NCBI RefSeq assembly: GCF_036417845.1
Contig: NC_089980.1
Location: forward strand, 116,771,169-116,835,168
Length of the DNA: 64,000 bases
Source of the DNA: Apteryx mantelli
Lineage: Eukaryota > Chordata > Aves > Apterygiformes > Apterygidae
Reading direction: 5' to 3'
The notes below the pieces were generated by a model. That model was given only the letters and a program-made list of their open reading frames with translations, searched no databases and had not been told where the DNA came from. Shown here in pieces: positions 14,094 to 27,365 of the stretch. The position numbers and the translations under genes are program-made. The stretch's first letter is position 1, and every line of letters starts with the position of its first letter.

Positions 14094-16082
14094 AAGTAGA
14101 GTCATTTTTAATGGAATTCTTGTTTATTGGGCAAGCCTATTCCAGCACCTCACTCTAGCAGAGTCCAACAGCCACATGGGACAAAAAAAAGGGGGAAGAG
14201 AATCATCAACAGTCATCAAATGCCTCTGCTGCATCTTGTATTTCTGTATCTATTTATCTATTTATTTGTTGATTCGCTCCTTCTCTGGCTGTGAAGAAGC
14301 TGCACAGCTCTGGGAAGTAGGGCACCATCCGTCCCTACTTTGCTTCTGCTGGTCCTCTGAATTCTGCGTACCTCCTGGGCCATACAACTGAGCAGAACTG
14401 CACAACCTGATGAGACCTCTCCCATTTTGTTTTGGTACACTGTGGTCTTGCGCAGGAGATACTTGTTTTGTAACCCTGGACAAGACATTTCATTTCTTTG
14501 TGAGGATGTTTGTTTTCTCGCTTATTGTTTTTCTTTTATACAGTGTTACTCACACAGATTGTGAGAAACAAATGGAAGTCAAGTCCTTCAGACATATGGA
14601 CTAGTACAGTACAAATCAGTAAAGATGAGAGAAATACAGTGGAGCGATGTCATGTAGCTATGCTTTCTCTCAAAGCCAGCCAAGTATCTGTGCTTGGCTA
14701 CTGCGAATCCATCTCCCACCACTCCCAGTATTGCCTGTCTTCTTTCCATGACTACTCTACCTCAGAAAACTGCCTTCTCCTCTTGTTGGATAAATTGAAT
14801 TCTTAAGCAGTGACAGAGGCATGTGGTAACTAATAGGTGTGCTATTGATGTAAAGCTTGTCAAAAACATTGGTTTTGCTCTTTTTAGATTAAAAGGGATC
14901 TAGAAAAGTAGATTAATACTTTTAGTATTATAAAATAGAATAAAATATTTTAAGGTGTGAAGTCAGACACTTGAAAGTCAGAGAACCTGAAATGCATATT
15001 TGCCTTTATCTTGGTCCTTCTGAATATGCATTATGATACAAAATTAAAACACATAGTGACTGACTGATGACCAGAAGGACTCCCAACTCATTCATTCAGT
15101 GCAGAAAATAATTGTTATTCTGTATATAAGTTAAGTTAATGACTAAGGAAACTCTACTGTTGCTAAGGGTGATAATAGCCATACTTCACTGAGTATATAT
15201 GTACGAAGACATTAAATTATTTCAGGGAACAAGGTAACCGAAACAAGAAGAGCACATCCATCATCTAGGTTGTGATTCACCAAGCCCTTAGTGTAAAGAA
15301 CAAGAAGGGGTTGAAACGGCAAGCAAAGAAATATTTCCATGTTTCTCAGGGGAAAAAAAGACATTACTTCATTCTCTGAAATTAAACAGGAAATCAAAAT
15401 CTATGCTTCCAGTAAAATAACCTGAAAAGCTAAAAGAAGGGTTAACCTTTCAAGCTGCAAAAGGATAACAGTATGTAATTACAGATTTAGACAGCCAAAG
15501 TCTGATAGCCAAAGGCTTACATGGGATACATGAATTAAAGTATTTCTGCTAATTCGCTTTCCTTGCTGATGAGTATTTTTCCAAGCTATGGACTGGGAAG
15601 CAGACACTGTTTTATTTAAGTCATTCCTCAAGAAAGACTAGATTTAAATTCTGTAAGTCCCTATACATGGTTAATACTTTCAAAGAAATAGGACATACTA
15701 AGACAGAACCTCAGTTTATGTAAACTTTTGTAATTTCTTTAATGCAAGAATTTTTACTAACTCAGGATTTGGCCTAATGCCCATATCCTCTAAGAGATTA
15801 ACATAAGAACGGCTATACTAACTCAGGTCAGCAGGCCACTTAACACTAGTGTCCTGCTTTCATCAATGGTTAGTAGGACACTTAGGGAAAGAATGAAGAA
15901 ACAGAATGATCCTTAGCTGGCTTTCAACAATCAACGGTTTCAGATCCTCCTGACTAGAAGTTGTATGTGGATCACTCCATGAAATAGCTATTACTATCTA
16001 AGGGCTCATTGTTTCTCCCTTATGCTCAGGAGAGTCATCATTTTCTGATCAGCAAATGGTTAGAAATCAATAGAACAGATTA

Positions 16083-16593
16083 TATCACAGAATGGTTGAG
16101 GTTGGAAGGGACCTCTGGAGATCATCTAGTCCAAACCCCCTGCTCAAGCAGGGTCACCTACAGCACGTTGCACAGGATCGCATCCAGGCGGGTTTTGAAT
16201 ATCTCCAGAGAAGGAGACTCCACCACCTCTCTGGGCAACCTGTTCCACTGCGCTGTCACCCTCACAGTGAAGAAGTTTTTCCTCATGTTCAGATGGAACT
16301 GCCTGTGTTTCAGTTTGTGCCCATTGCCTCGCGTCCTGTCGCTCAGCACCACTGAAAAGAGTCTGGTCCCACCCTCTCGACACCCTCCCTTCAGATACTT
16401 GTACACATTGATAAGATCTCCTCTCAGCCTTCTCTTCTCCAGGCTAAACAGGCCCAGCTCTCTCAGTCTTTCCTCATAAGAGAGATGCTCCAGTTCACTA
16501 ATCATCTTCGTAGCCCTTCGCTGGACTTGCTCCAGTAGTGCCACATACCTCTTGTACTGAGGAGCCCAGAACTGGACACAGTACTCCAGATGT
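16083..16593 (-). mobile_element. CR1 LINE, 5'-truncated 3' end
   Basis: About 510 bp of CR1 in minus orientation. The 3' end at 16083 reads ATTCTGTGATATA, preceded by the usual 3' UTR phrase. The ORF2 C-terminus remains open for 128 codons and stops at 16158-16160, with [12 protein letters not shown] near the start and LDAILCNVL at the end. Compared with the copy at 62 kb, homology ceases after CTCCAGATGT (16591), giving a clean 5' truncation typical of target-primed retrotransposition. The open C-terminal frame points to a fairly young copy, though it lacks the polymerase motifs. It lies in the inferred intron of the minus-strand gene, in the sense direction. Confidence 0.93.
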
Positions 16594-17321
16594 ATATGAA
16601 TGAAATTACATAAATGTTTGAAAGTCTAGGCCAGTACAGCGAAGCTTTCTGAATTTTGCTATGTCCACCGCCCTTCTGGGTTCTCATCTCCTCCTCAAGT
16701 CAGCTGCTCTCATGCCATCTTCTTGAGTTTGTGCCTACCGATGACAGCTGGTCATAAATGACTGAAATACAAGTCCTTAAAAGTTGATAGAACTGTGTTT
16801 CCAACAGCATGTACTCTGGGAGGAAACCTAGAATATAGGGGCTCTTGGAAATGCTTTGTTCATAGAGAAATTCACAGAAATGGAGGCATGGCTAAGTGGA
16901 GGAGGACTGGGCAGCAAGGGCTTAGAGATAAGAACAGGAGAATACAAAAGGAGTGATTATGGGTGTGACTAGAGTGAAGTAAAACCAGTAAAAATGGAAA
17001 ATAGGAGAGAGGTGCAGAGCCAAAAGCCATACAACAAAAGGTTTTGTAGACAGTATAAGATCTCATTTGATGAAGCATAGTCTTGCATTGAGCTCTTAAT
17101 AATTAAACATATTTTGAACTGCTTCCCTATTTTTCATATAATGTAGGTTTCTTCTGTCAACTCTTGATTTTCACAAGAGCTGTTGACACTACTAGTGCAA
17201 TGTTTTACTATAGTCGTTTCCATTCTGGATTTCAAAATCTGCACTTTAGGTTCTTACTTATCATCCTGATGTAAATTTAGAGATAAAATTTGAATAGAAA
17301 GTGAAGAGGTCATACTACTAA

Positions 17322-17395
17322 TCTGCTTTTCATTCTCATTTTAGGATAGAAATACCTTTCTGCTTTTCATTCTCCATTCAGGACAGAAATACCTT
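17322..17395 (+). repeat. 37-bp direct tandem duplication
   Basis: Two adjacent 37-bp units, 17322-17358 and 17359-17395. Both begin TCTGCTTTTCATTCTC and both end AGAAATACCTT; they differ at a few positions in the middle. A local duplication, not a known element. Confidence 0.85.
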
Positions 17396-19161
17396 TATTT
17401 AAATGCAATCACATAAAGACATAAAACATTTAATAGGACTGATCTAAAATTTTTTCTTAAAATGAGATAACAATGCTTGATAGAAAGATTTTAAGAAACA
17501 AAAAGAATAACATGGCACATTCGCATATGGATTAATAAAACTCCCAATGAAATTATTATCAGGCTTGTAGCTTTGCTAATCTGCCAATGCCCAATTCAAA
17601 GCCTTCAAAATACAACCTCTGCTTTTTATTTATCAGTAGTAGCATCGCAACATTTTGTTTCTGATATCACACTACTGGCATGAGAAACCACTGAACTGCT
17701 AAAGGTTGCACACAACAGACAACTCACTTTATCCTCTGTTTAGTTATTTATTTATACCTTTTCTAAGTGAGGGCAAGGTGAATATAATATACTGTCATCC
17801 CAATCTGGTCAGATTTTACCCTCTGCCCAAGTAAAAATGTCTCCAAAAATGCAAAATAGTTGTTTTCTGTAGGAAAACCACAGTGTCTAAATTCAGAAAA
17901 AAAGACAGGTTAATCCCAAAAGGTATTTCTCTGTGAAGTCTTATAAGCCTTGATGACTTTACGGACACTAAAGTTTTCAAATAAATTTAACAGTGAAGTA
18001 GTAAATGTAATAAAAAGCTTCCTTTCCATATGCTTACTTTGAAATATTTGTTAATTTCTTATATTTACCTCTTTACTTAAATGCCAGGCATTTCATTTCC
18101 AAATATGCATGATGAGTTGCATTTTCTCAAGATACATTGTGGCCAAGCACTTATGCTAGTCAGCAAAAGCAGCAAGAAAAGTCATAAAAAGTGCAATTTG
18201 ACACATGCATTCACAGACACAGCTGGACTTTAATTAGATTGTGCAGAGTATTGCCCCCACACAACCTTACAGCTTTTGGACTAGAAGAGGTATTCCTTTA
18301 CAATTTGCTTTATCACACCTCCATTTAATTATGTCATTTACACTGTTTTTAACTGAGAAGAGAATATGTGTACTACTGTGTACTAGCTACAGATAAAGCA
18401 AATACACAGTTGTCCACTCCACTCCATTTAGATTCACACTGATTCTTAACACAACTCAAATGCTTTCTGTAAATCTCATAGACAGTTTTTAATTTCCCCT
18501 TTATGTGAGAATCCCTGACAGGTAGATTGCTAACACTTCTGGACTTTTCTCCTGCCTAGCATTTTCATTACCAAGACAAAGGGCTCCGGAGTTGGTACTA
18601 AATCTGGATTGGTGCTAATGGACTTTTGCTTCCTGCTTAGAGTTCACATTTGAACTTTCTTGAATTTAAACATTAAAAATACATGATAAATTTAAAACTA
18701 TAAGATATTAAATACATGCCTTGTGGCTACGGCACCTGAATAGGTTTCAGAATATCTGCGTTCTACAGCTAGACTGACCATACTTACTTAGAATATATAT
18801 TCCTTAGGAAAAATATCCTATGAATCACTTAATATACTTTTACAACTGCTATGGAAGTCCCACAATGCACCACTTGTGGTTTCATAGCAATGAAGAGCTT
18901 AAATATTCATCCACTTTAATGTGAATTAGCAACATGCTGTTTCTTCTTATTTAAATCATTTAGCTTTTGAATACATAATGGAATTTCAAAGAATTTACCA
19001 GTAAATAGCATGATCAGCATGTGAATAACATTTAAAAAAAAGAAAAACATAAGAAATTCAGCACTGAACAATTTGTTGGTGTCAGTAATGAAGTGATGCA
19101 GATGCCATAGATTCAAACTTACTAAAACCTTACATAGAGACTTTCTTAGCATTTTAAGCTG

Positions 19162-19228
19162 TTTCTTTTTTTTTGGGGGGGGGGTATTTTTGTTTGTTTG
19201 TTTATTTGGGAGTTTTTTTTTTTTTTTT
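19162..19228 (+). repeat. Homopolymer and TTTG-rich tract
   Basis: Nine T, then ten G (19175-19184), then TTTG units, then sixteen T (19213-19228). Confidence 0.85.
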
Positions 19229-19787
19229 GCTGTATTCCTGACTACTGAGAGATCCCCTTTCAGTAAAATAAAAGCTGACAGAAAATATTGTCATTCACAG
19301 GATTCCACAGAGATCTACTGTCTTCCAAACTGAAGCAATCTCCAAGTGACAGTTTTGAAAGTTGTGGAAATTCATTAAAATAAGACAATTCTTGGATTAA
19401 TTTGGGAAGTAGAACGTTAACATCTAGCTATCACAAGAGAAGAAACTTTGATTATGGAAAATAGCACTAAATATGCCATAAATCCTACTTATTTACTTTA
19501 AAAGACAATTTTCCCAATAGGAAAATCAGGCATGATTGTGAAATAAACGGGGCAGAAGGAAACTATAGATAATCAGGATGACAGCTCAGGTTAGCAAATT
19601 TGTGCAGTTCCAGTGTGGATCATCCGTGTTTGCTCAGAATCTCTCAGTGCTGGAAACTTGGGTCTAGAACATGATTTCCTTCTAGACAAGAATAACTTTA
19701 AGAGCTCCAGGCATAGCTGTTTACACATATGTGCCTACAGACATGCTAGGTGTGAAAACCTTTATATTGAGGTGGGATCTAGGAATC

Positions 19788-19836
19788 AATCTAGTTGTTT
19801 AAACTTGGGTGTCCAGTGCTATTTGAGATATCTTTT
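19788..19836 (+). repeat. Copy 1 of an unnamed short repeat
   Basis: ATCTAGTTGTTTAAACTTGG followed by GTGTCCAGTGCTATTTGAGA. Shares the order [AT.CAGTTG]-[about 10 nt]-[GGTGTCTAGTGTCAT]-[TGAGAT] with four other sites between 19.8 and 26.8 kb. It runs directly into a 14-bp tandem duplication. Confidence 0.45.
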
Positions 19837-19861
19837 GGAGACAGATCTTTGGAGACAGATT
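19834..19861 (+). repeat. 14-bp tandem duplication
   Basis: TTTGGAGACAGATC is followed immediately by TTTGGAGACAGATT. Confidence 0.85.
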
Positions 19862-20079
19862 TTTGCTCTGTGGATGGACTTCCTAGGTTTAGATGCCTCA
19901 GAAGTAAGGTAGGTGCAAGGTAGATGACTTTCTGCTCCATCTTCTGAGTATGCACAGCTCACGACATTAAATAATGAGTTGAATTAATCCATTGACTATG
20001 AAAACATAAACACTTAACACATTGGCACCTACTTACATCTAGACAAGTATATTTATGGATCTTAATCTTGACACGGATC

Positions 20080-20130
20080 TTCTCAATTGTCCATATATGG
20101 ATGTCCAGTACCATTCTGACACCCTACCAG
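20080..20130 (+). repeat. Copy 2 of the unnamed short repeat
   Basis: TCTCAATTGTCCATATATGG followed by ATGTCCAGTACCATTCTGAC and ACCCTACC. Same order of words as the other copies, more diverged. Confidence 0.4.
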
Positions 20131-21699
20131 TAACTGGCAGATACAATACAGACCCTACAAAGGAACCATGACCTTCTAAAGTGGCAACTGGAGATAAACC
20201 AGGATATGCGAGGGCATCCAGTATAGCATTAGATGACTATGTGTGGGGAAACTGAAGAGTGGTCCAAGAGATAACATTAAGGAAGTGCATGGATGAATAG
20301 GACTAAGAAGTCCTAGAAATTTCCTCAGTCCTACATCGCAAAACTTTTCATTTCCTTCCTTGCTGCTCTGGATGACCCATACAGACATAATGGGTATCCA
20401 GCTTCGCGTTTGTATAAAATGATGAAATAATTATTTTGTATTTTCAATTAAATGAAAATTCTGATATGAGAATCTGTGGTAAATGCTTAGAACAGATTTA
20501 TTCTAAGATATTCGTACATCTGGCATTCTAAGTGTAGTACAGTAGAGTTAAATGCATATTCTTAAAGACAGAATCATAGCAGTTTTGCCCACAGAACAGG
20601 TAGGATGAGATTCCGTTCTCCTACATCTGATTTAGTCACCCTCCAGGCTTCCTTTACAGTCAATGTAGATAAGCTATTCCAAGGCTTGATTCATTTGATC
20701 TATTCAGACATCTACTTTTGAATGAGACTAATTGCATTTTACACTGCCTAGATCTCCATTGACTATAAAGGGATCCGAGGGCAACAAGCTCAGATAGAGA
20801 CATCTGCACTGTATGAATTCCACACATTATGATAAATGCAAATAAGAAGCATGTACTGAGTCCCCCATTTGCAATATTCTTGGCTGCAAAAACACCCCTG
20901 TACTTACTATTTTAGATAGACTAGCATATCCTCCCAGTTCTCCACTGAACAGGGAAGAAGCACCAGCTAGAGAAGTAGAAGTAAACAGTATGAATGATTT
21001 TCTCAGGGTCTCAGGAAGAGTTCATAGGTTCTTTTTCATTCTCACAGACATGTGCCTAAGCTAGCAGTATACACTTCACTCTGTTGTGAAGTTAATTAAT
21101 GTTTGCAAACCACTAAAATCCTTAGGCAAAAGGTGATCTAGAAACGTGAAGTATTGTTATTGTTGTTATTATGGAGTTTGACTTTGGCCCTGACTTTGCC
21201 TATTCATGCTACCTAGCTGTAGTCAGATAAGGTCACAATAAACCTCAGATTCCCACACTGTATGCATTTGAGGTTCATAAAACTGGAGTGACATTTCAGT
21301 AACAGAAGGCTCTGACTCAATAAAGATCTATTAGACGTGACTTGCTAATCATGGTCCTACCTACTAGGATGTTGGTTCATCAGAACCAAAGATTTCGTGA
21401 GACACTGAAGAAGTACAAAGCAGGGAATTGTTTGGACTTAAGTGAAAACCTTGAGTAACATTTATAGGTGAAGACAAGAGAGAGAGATGGTTTACGGGAA
21501 TGGGACACTTCAGTTGATGGACTAGTAGGTTCTCATATATACATGACAACAAATTTCTGAGTTGCCATAGGCAAATAATCAAACAAGAAAATTATGTTAT
21601 ATTAATATTCAATCTTCGGTAAGGTGTAATTCAACTCACAGATCTACAATACCCAAACTGAGGTGTCTACAGTTAACAAAATGCCTTCTAAGCCCTATC

Positions 21700-21790
21700 T
21701 ATTACAGTCAACAGGGACATTGAGAGCTCAATCCAGTTGCTCCCATACCGGTGTCTAGTGTCATTGGAGATGCTCTTGGGTATCCTACCT
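21700..21790 (+). repeat. Copy 3 of the unnamed short repeat
   Basis: Best-preserved copy: ATCCAGTTGC at 21731-21740, then GGTGTCTAGTGTCATTGGAG (21750-21769) and TGCTCTTGGGTATCCTACC. Upstream TTACAGTCAACAGGGACATT may belong to the same element. Confidence 0.5.
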
Positions 21791-21983
21791 AACCTCCAGC
21801 TGCCACTTCAGAAGAGCACATATCCTCTGTAGGTCCTGCAACATATGTTTTAAGCCATTCAAATGTCTCAGATAACCTAGAACATCTGAAATGCCAACGG
21901 GATACCTCTGTTTATTGCACACACAATGGCTGATCACCTGAATTGGTCTGTTGCCTATGCTCTACAGCTTAGACACATAGGGC

Positions 21984-22033
21984 TTGAGTTAGCTGCATAA
22001 ATGCAGGTGTCTAATGCCTTTTGAGAATACCTA
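21984..22033 (+). repeat. Copy 4 of the unnamed short repeat
   Basis: TTGAGTTAGCTGCATAAATG followed by CAGGTGTCTAATGCCTTTTG and AGAATACCTAG, in the same orientation as copy 3 and about 250 bp from it. Confidence 0.45.
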
Positions 22034-25000
22034 GTTACTCAAGAGCCTTCCATGAGGCTGGGAGAGATTACACAGGACCTAAGAAAGACTGGAGTCCTTC
22101 TAACCTGCTAGCTGAGGGCCATACAGGCTCTCTAGAGGATGAAAAAGTTGATTTTCTAATTAAAGAAAAAAATCAGGAATCTATTATAAAGCTTTTTGAG
22201 TAGAGAACCACCAAATTTGATTTGTTTTGACAGGACAACAGCGAAGGCTTTACATTTAAGTGTGAACATATTCTACTGAGAATGATAAACTCAGTAGGAG
22301 TACAATGATTTATAAGAGTTTTATATGGAACAGTGCCAACATCATCCATTTTGTTTTTTTAGGTATTCCAAGTCTTCACACATGGAACGTGTGTTGGCAT
22401 AATCTTTTACTTTTACATATAAAAAAATAAAAAGTCTTAGTCTGAATCTTTCCAATCATTCTCAGTTGAAACTTTCTAACATCGACTCAGTTTGAGAGAA
22501 ACTTTGTATCAATTCCAAAAATAGTTGTTCGTAGATTTGTAAAACAGAACTTTACATCCTTTGAAACCCCATATTAAAGACTTCCTTTAAATAAAAATGA
22601 TTTAAAAAAGCTTTGTAAATTATCAGATGTATCTGCTACTGACAAAAATAATGGATATGTATACAATGGATTCTAGTAATTTATCACTTTCATGTCAGCA
22701 GGAAGTATATTATTTGACTGAACACACAGTGTCAGTGGCAATTTTCTCTTTAACGTTGGAATGGTCAGCAGCAGTTCCAACAAACAAAAATACCAAAACA
22801 AGTCCAGCTGAAGTCAAAATGCATAACAAATATTTTTACTTTAAAAGACTTTTCAGTACCACTTATAATTCATTTTTTACTTTTTTTTAACTTTGGGATA
22901 AGTTAAAGTATAAAGGTAGCACACTACTGTGTTGCCGCTTCTGAAATTGATAGCAGAATCAACCAAGTAAATACAGAACACGTAAGTTCCGAGAATAGTA
23001 CAGATGGAATTGATGTTTCCAGGTCACTATAGAGTTCTCCACTTTTTAGCATTATGAAACCAAGAAGACAACTATCTAAAACCAAAAAATCTTCATGTTA
23101 AGAGGACCAACTTTGGGATCAAAGTTCCCCTGTTCAAATGTAGCTGGTAAGGGAATACAAACACCTGGTTTTTACCTGACTATCCTTGGTGGCTAAACTT
23201 CGCTTACCAATCTTTGAAGCCTGCTATTATAAGTAGACACTTTCACTTCTGCCTTACATTCCTGAATTCTTAACTGTACTCAATTTCTTTACCCATCTAC
23301 TTTTCTTAAGGCCAAAATATTTTATACATCTGATATTTTTATGTGCTTAACTACAGGGAGCAATTAGAATGCTGAGACTTCCTGGATACTAACATTTAAA
23401 GCTTTTATCACAAGGGAGAAGGAGCACATCACGTACTCATAAGAAATAGAATCATTACCAACAACTGCTATTCCAAATGTTCCAAATAAGCTCCAGATAC
23501 ACCTTTTTTTTCTTCTTAATCTCCTGTTGCTCAGCAAAGGATAAAATCACTAAGCATCTCAGAACACCAGGCAAAAATATATACTGGAGAAAAAAAAAAC
23601 AACAACACAAACCCTGCTCCTATGGAAGTACCCTAAATCAGACTTTTTCTGCTGAAAAACAAGGATGTGTACGCAGGACATACAACTCAAAGTTAAGGTA
23701 ATATTATGATATAGTTTTCCACTTGCCATAGAAGAGAATTCAATACATGATAATAGTGTGTTCAATTGCAGTCTTACACTAATGCAAATCAGATATTTTA
23801 GATGTCTTTATTCATAGGGGCTGATTTTAAAAGCATCTTTAGCAACAGTGAGAAACTGAGATTAAACAGATTCATTCCTTCAAGACCTATTTAACCGTAT
23901 GTCCAGAATTCTATGGGAATATATCCAAAAAGAGACTAGCTGTAGATTTCCCAGATGGAATTCATCATATCAACATATACATCTTTTATTATAGAAACCC
24001 ACATCTGAGCCAATCATCCTAGGCTCCTGTGTTGAGATAGCGGGCACTTTTCAGGATTGAATTACCCCGTAGAAGTGCCCATCTGACCCCACTCACTATA
24101 CAGGGAAGCAAGAGTTACAGTAACTAGTAGTTACTGTTCAGATAGAAATAACTTCAACATACACATTTAACCAAATGAATCTCATGTCCAATGACAAAAG
24201 TCTCAAAGAAAAATTAGAGTCCATTTGACCATAATTTCTCTCTGCTTTAAAATCAGGATCACAAAAGCATGTAAAATATATCAAATACTGTGAGAAATAA
24301 CAGATGTAAGTTATGAAAAGGAACTAATATTTTTCATCAAGATTCACAGAATTTGCTAGGCAACACTTCCTAGTACTGTATGTATGGGATTGGAATTATC
24401 CACAGATATAAGTAATATTACTATTTATTCCAGAAAATACTTAATACATCAAATGAAAGAACCAACAACATCAGAACTCTGATTGTGAGACAAGAGGCAG
24501 CAGAGAGAGACCGCTAGAAGCAAAGCTGGAAAGGAAGAGCTGCACTAATTTTTATAGAGAATTAAAAGCACACCTCTGCTTGAAAATCAAATCAATTCCA
24601 AGAAGTTTGACTGTGAGAGTAGGGGCAGAGGAAAGGTGTGTTTTCTGTCAGGTGACAGTGCTGTTGTGAGGCAACAGTGTTGTTTTACACACACCAGAGC
24701 CTGGAGGGCTAGACTGTGCAGTATCAGTGCAGAGGAGCTTGTAACAGCACAAGTGAGAGGGACAAATCAGGATTTTACGGGCACCTGACTTCAGAGTGGC
24801 TACACAGATCAAGCTTAGAAAGATTTCCTGACACACACATGGAAGTCGGGGTGAATAAGATCAAGGATTATTTGCAATAGGGACCCTGGGGAAGAAAGGG
24901 AAGTCTGGAATAAAGGAGGATGAACCAAATGTGCAGCTGTTATTTATTGATATGCCTTCAAAGGACTTAAGTGCAAGAAGGTTTTGCTGTTGTTGTTTTC

Positions 25001-25379
25001 TTTAATAAGGTATTTGTTTTACAAAAGGGAGATATTAGCTATTAGATAATAAAGGTTGCCACGCCAGCCCAGACACATATGATAAATACTGAGGATCACT
25101 GGACTTTTTTTGCTCACTTAAGCCTAACCTTATATTTAATAGTCTTATTGATTTCATTTAGACCAAAAATAATTTCATCTTCAGAAGCAGTATTTAAAAT
25201 AGATCATGCATTGCCAGCTCTTTCAAAGGAAATTTCTAAAAATGATCAAAAAGCACACACGGCTCTGTGCTGGATAAACACTGAACAAAACCTGTCTCCT
25301 TTTCTTTTTCAGTCATTTCTTGAGATCAGCAAAGAAGAGTGCTGACTGTGATGTTCCCAAAACACAGCAACCTGAAGGG

Positions 25380-25860
25380 ACAGCAGTGTCCAGGCAGCAG
25401 GCACGGTGGCGGCGGCAGGCACAGCCCTCTGTCCGGGCCCCCATAGCAAGTTTTAGAGCTTGAAATTGCCGTTTGGTAGTGAAAAACTATATGCTTCTTA
25501 GTGTTAGCATGGCCTGAAAATGGCATTTTCCAAGGAGAAGGCACATTTCCCCAGCCAAGGCCTTTCTCTTTCTTCAGATTTCACCAATGCCATGGAAGGA
25601 ATGGCCCCAAATATTTCAGTAATTCCTGCTGTGCAGGACTGCTGAGGCAGCTGGCAGTGAGTCCACACAGAGACGGGCAGCTCACAGACACCACAGAAAA
25701 ACACATTTGCCCACTTGGCAGACAATCCCCAGTCCGTCACAAGCCCAAAGGTGGCAGGCTCACAGGCGCAGGGCCAGTCACGCGATGGCAACCCATGCAG
25801 CATGGCCTTGAGCTTGGATGCCTGGCACACCTTCAGCATTTTATGGGGATGCTATAAAAG
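25380..25860. other. G+C-elevated stretch of unknown nature
   Basis: This half-kilobase is clearly richer in G and C than its surroundings, with a short CpG cluster (CACGGTGGCGGCGGCAGGCA) at the left end. Open frames of just over 100 codons occur on both strands, neither with a recognisable motif or clear splice sites. I cannot say whether it is an exon, a regulatory element or an old insertion. Confidence 0.3.
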
Positions 25861-26277
25861 AAAGGTGACTAAAACGTTTGGGTGCAGTAGTTTGGTGGTG
25901 CTCTCTTTTTAGTCACCACTAAACCTATATCCTAGCCCAGTGTTTTGGGTTATTTTGCTAGTTTAACAAGAGCAAGAACAGAAGGAAAACGCTGTTTCCA
26001 AGTCAAGGAATTTCATCTTTTTTCCATTATACTACAAATATGAATGTGTATTATTTGCTTGCATACGCTATAGTTGAGCTAAAAATACAGCTCCTCTTGT
26101 AACAAACCTTAGTTCTTTACATGACTTGAAAATGCCCATATACTCACTCTCTGCCCAGTTTAGACAATTATTTTTGTTAAGCACATTTAGCAGAAAGGGC
26201 TAATCTATTTGAGTCACTCTTTCCGCATAAAGCTACAATGAAACAAATGGAAGTATGACACAGCCCAAACATAATCC

Positions 26278-26345
26278 TAAAGTCAACAGCACTGCTCATG
26301 GGGAGGCACATGCTTAAGGATTCCTGAGCGAATCAGGGCCTAAAA
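26278..26345 (+). repeat. Ancient dispersed repeat fragment
   Basis: AAAGTCAACAGCACTGCTCA, CATGCTTAAGGATTCCTGAG and CGAATCAGGGCCTAA follow a recurrent amniote repeat phrase (AAGTCAATGGGACTACTCA..TGCTTAAG..TGAATCAGGGCCTAA). Family name not assigned. Confidence 0.45.
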
Positions 26346-26740
26346 ACCCAGATTTGCATTCAGTGGCAAATGCCTTCTTATTCACATTTAATTCAAGTGG
26401 CTGAATTCTAACATTTCAAATATTTGCGATGGCTAGATTTCAGTGGTAAGTAGCCTAATTTGTGAAAACTAAATACAAATAAACTGAAGTCTGAGCAACT
26501 GAAAGCTCGAATTTGCATGCAGGCAGCACAATGTTCTCCAGTCATATCAGGAGAGCATTCTTCTGTGTGCTCATTTGTTATATCAAATAATAAAGATGAA
26601 TATATTTAAACCTCTAGGATCAGTTAACTTTAAATTTGTTTTCGCTGTGAAGTTGTTTTCATCAAAGCCAATGCTTTCAGTTAGGTGCAGCCTTTTAAAC
26701 GGCTACCTTTGCTGTGACAGAAACACCTCCCTGGGGCAGG

Positions 26741-26798
26741 ATCCAGTTGCTTGCAAACAGGCGTCTAGTGTCATCTGAGAAGCCTTGACATACCCAAG
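26741..26798 (+). repeat. Copy 5 of the unnamed short repeat
   Basis: ATCCAGTTGC (26741-26750, identical to copy 3), ten unrelated bases, then GCGTCTAGTGTCATCTGAGA and AGCCTTGACATACCC. GTCTAGTGTCAT is shared exactly with copy 3. The CpG-rich patch at 26.9 kb follows about 100 bp later and may be part of the same longer insertion. Confidence 0.5.
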
Positions 26799-26900
26799 TT
26801 TGGCAGATATGCAGCAAGTTGGTATATGTGGCACAGGGCCTTCAGGAGACCCCTCTGGAGCAGTGGCTGAAGGCCAAAGTGTGACCCTTAGAGGGCCTGA

Positions 26901-27020
26901 AACGCCTCCAGGCTATGGTGCCAGGGACGCGGCCTCCGTCCGACTGGCAAGGGCGGCTGCCACGCGCCGCGGCACCTCCAGCGGCACTGGGCCGTGACGG
27001 GCCAGTCTCCAGCGCAGGCC
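26901..27020. other. Small CpG-rich patch inside the intron
   Basis: About a dozen CpGs fall within roughly 100 bp (for example GGGACGCGGCCTCCGTCCGA and CACGCGCCGCGGCACC), while the flanking kilobases have almost none. It is too short for a standard CpG island. Possible explanations are a small promoter or non-coding exon, or a G+C-rich part of an inserted repeat, since a copy of the unnamed repeat lies about 100 bp upstream. Open frames on both strands across it are explained by base composition. Confidence 0.5.
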
Positions 27021-27365
27021 AGTCCTGCCAAAATACTCCCTCGTGTCAAAAATGAGAACTTCCCCTTCACCCTCAGAGTGATTCAGATGACGCCAAAGCA
27101 AGTGCAGACACTCAAAACAAACTGCTAGCGCAGACAAGAAAGCCTGCAGTTTTCACGGGACCCACGCCATAAATGCAAGTATGGACTTCAGCCCTCTGAA
27201 ATGCCTTCTACTGCACCAAGAAACCAAACGAAGGCCCAGATTCCTGCAGGAACACAGGTGGAATGTGTTTTTAAGTGAACTCACAAATATATCACTTCAG
27301 CAACAGCTGAAATTTCCAATTAGTCTGTTGAAAAGGTCTGTAGGAAAAATAAGCAGTGGAAGTGT

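Noticed and set aside
14176..14806. Several overlapping open frames on both strands
   Set aside because: They overlap in conflicting frames without motifs or splice signals and are consistent with chance.
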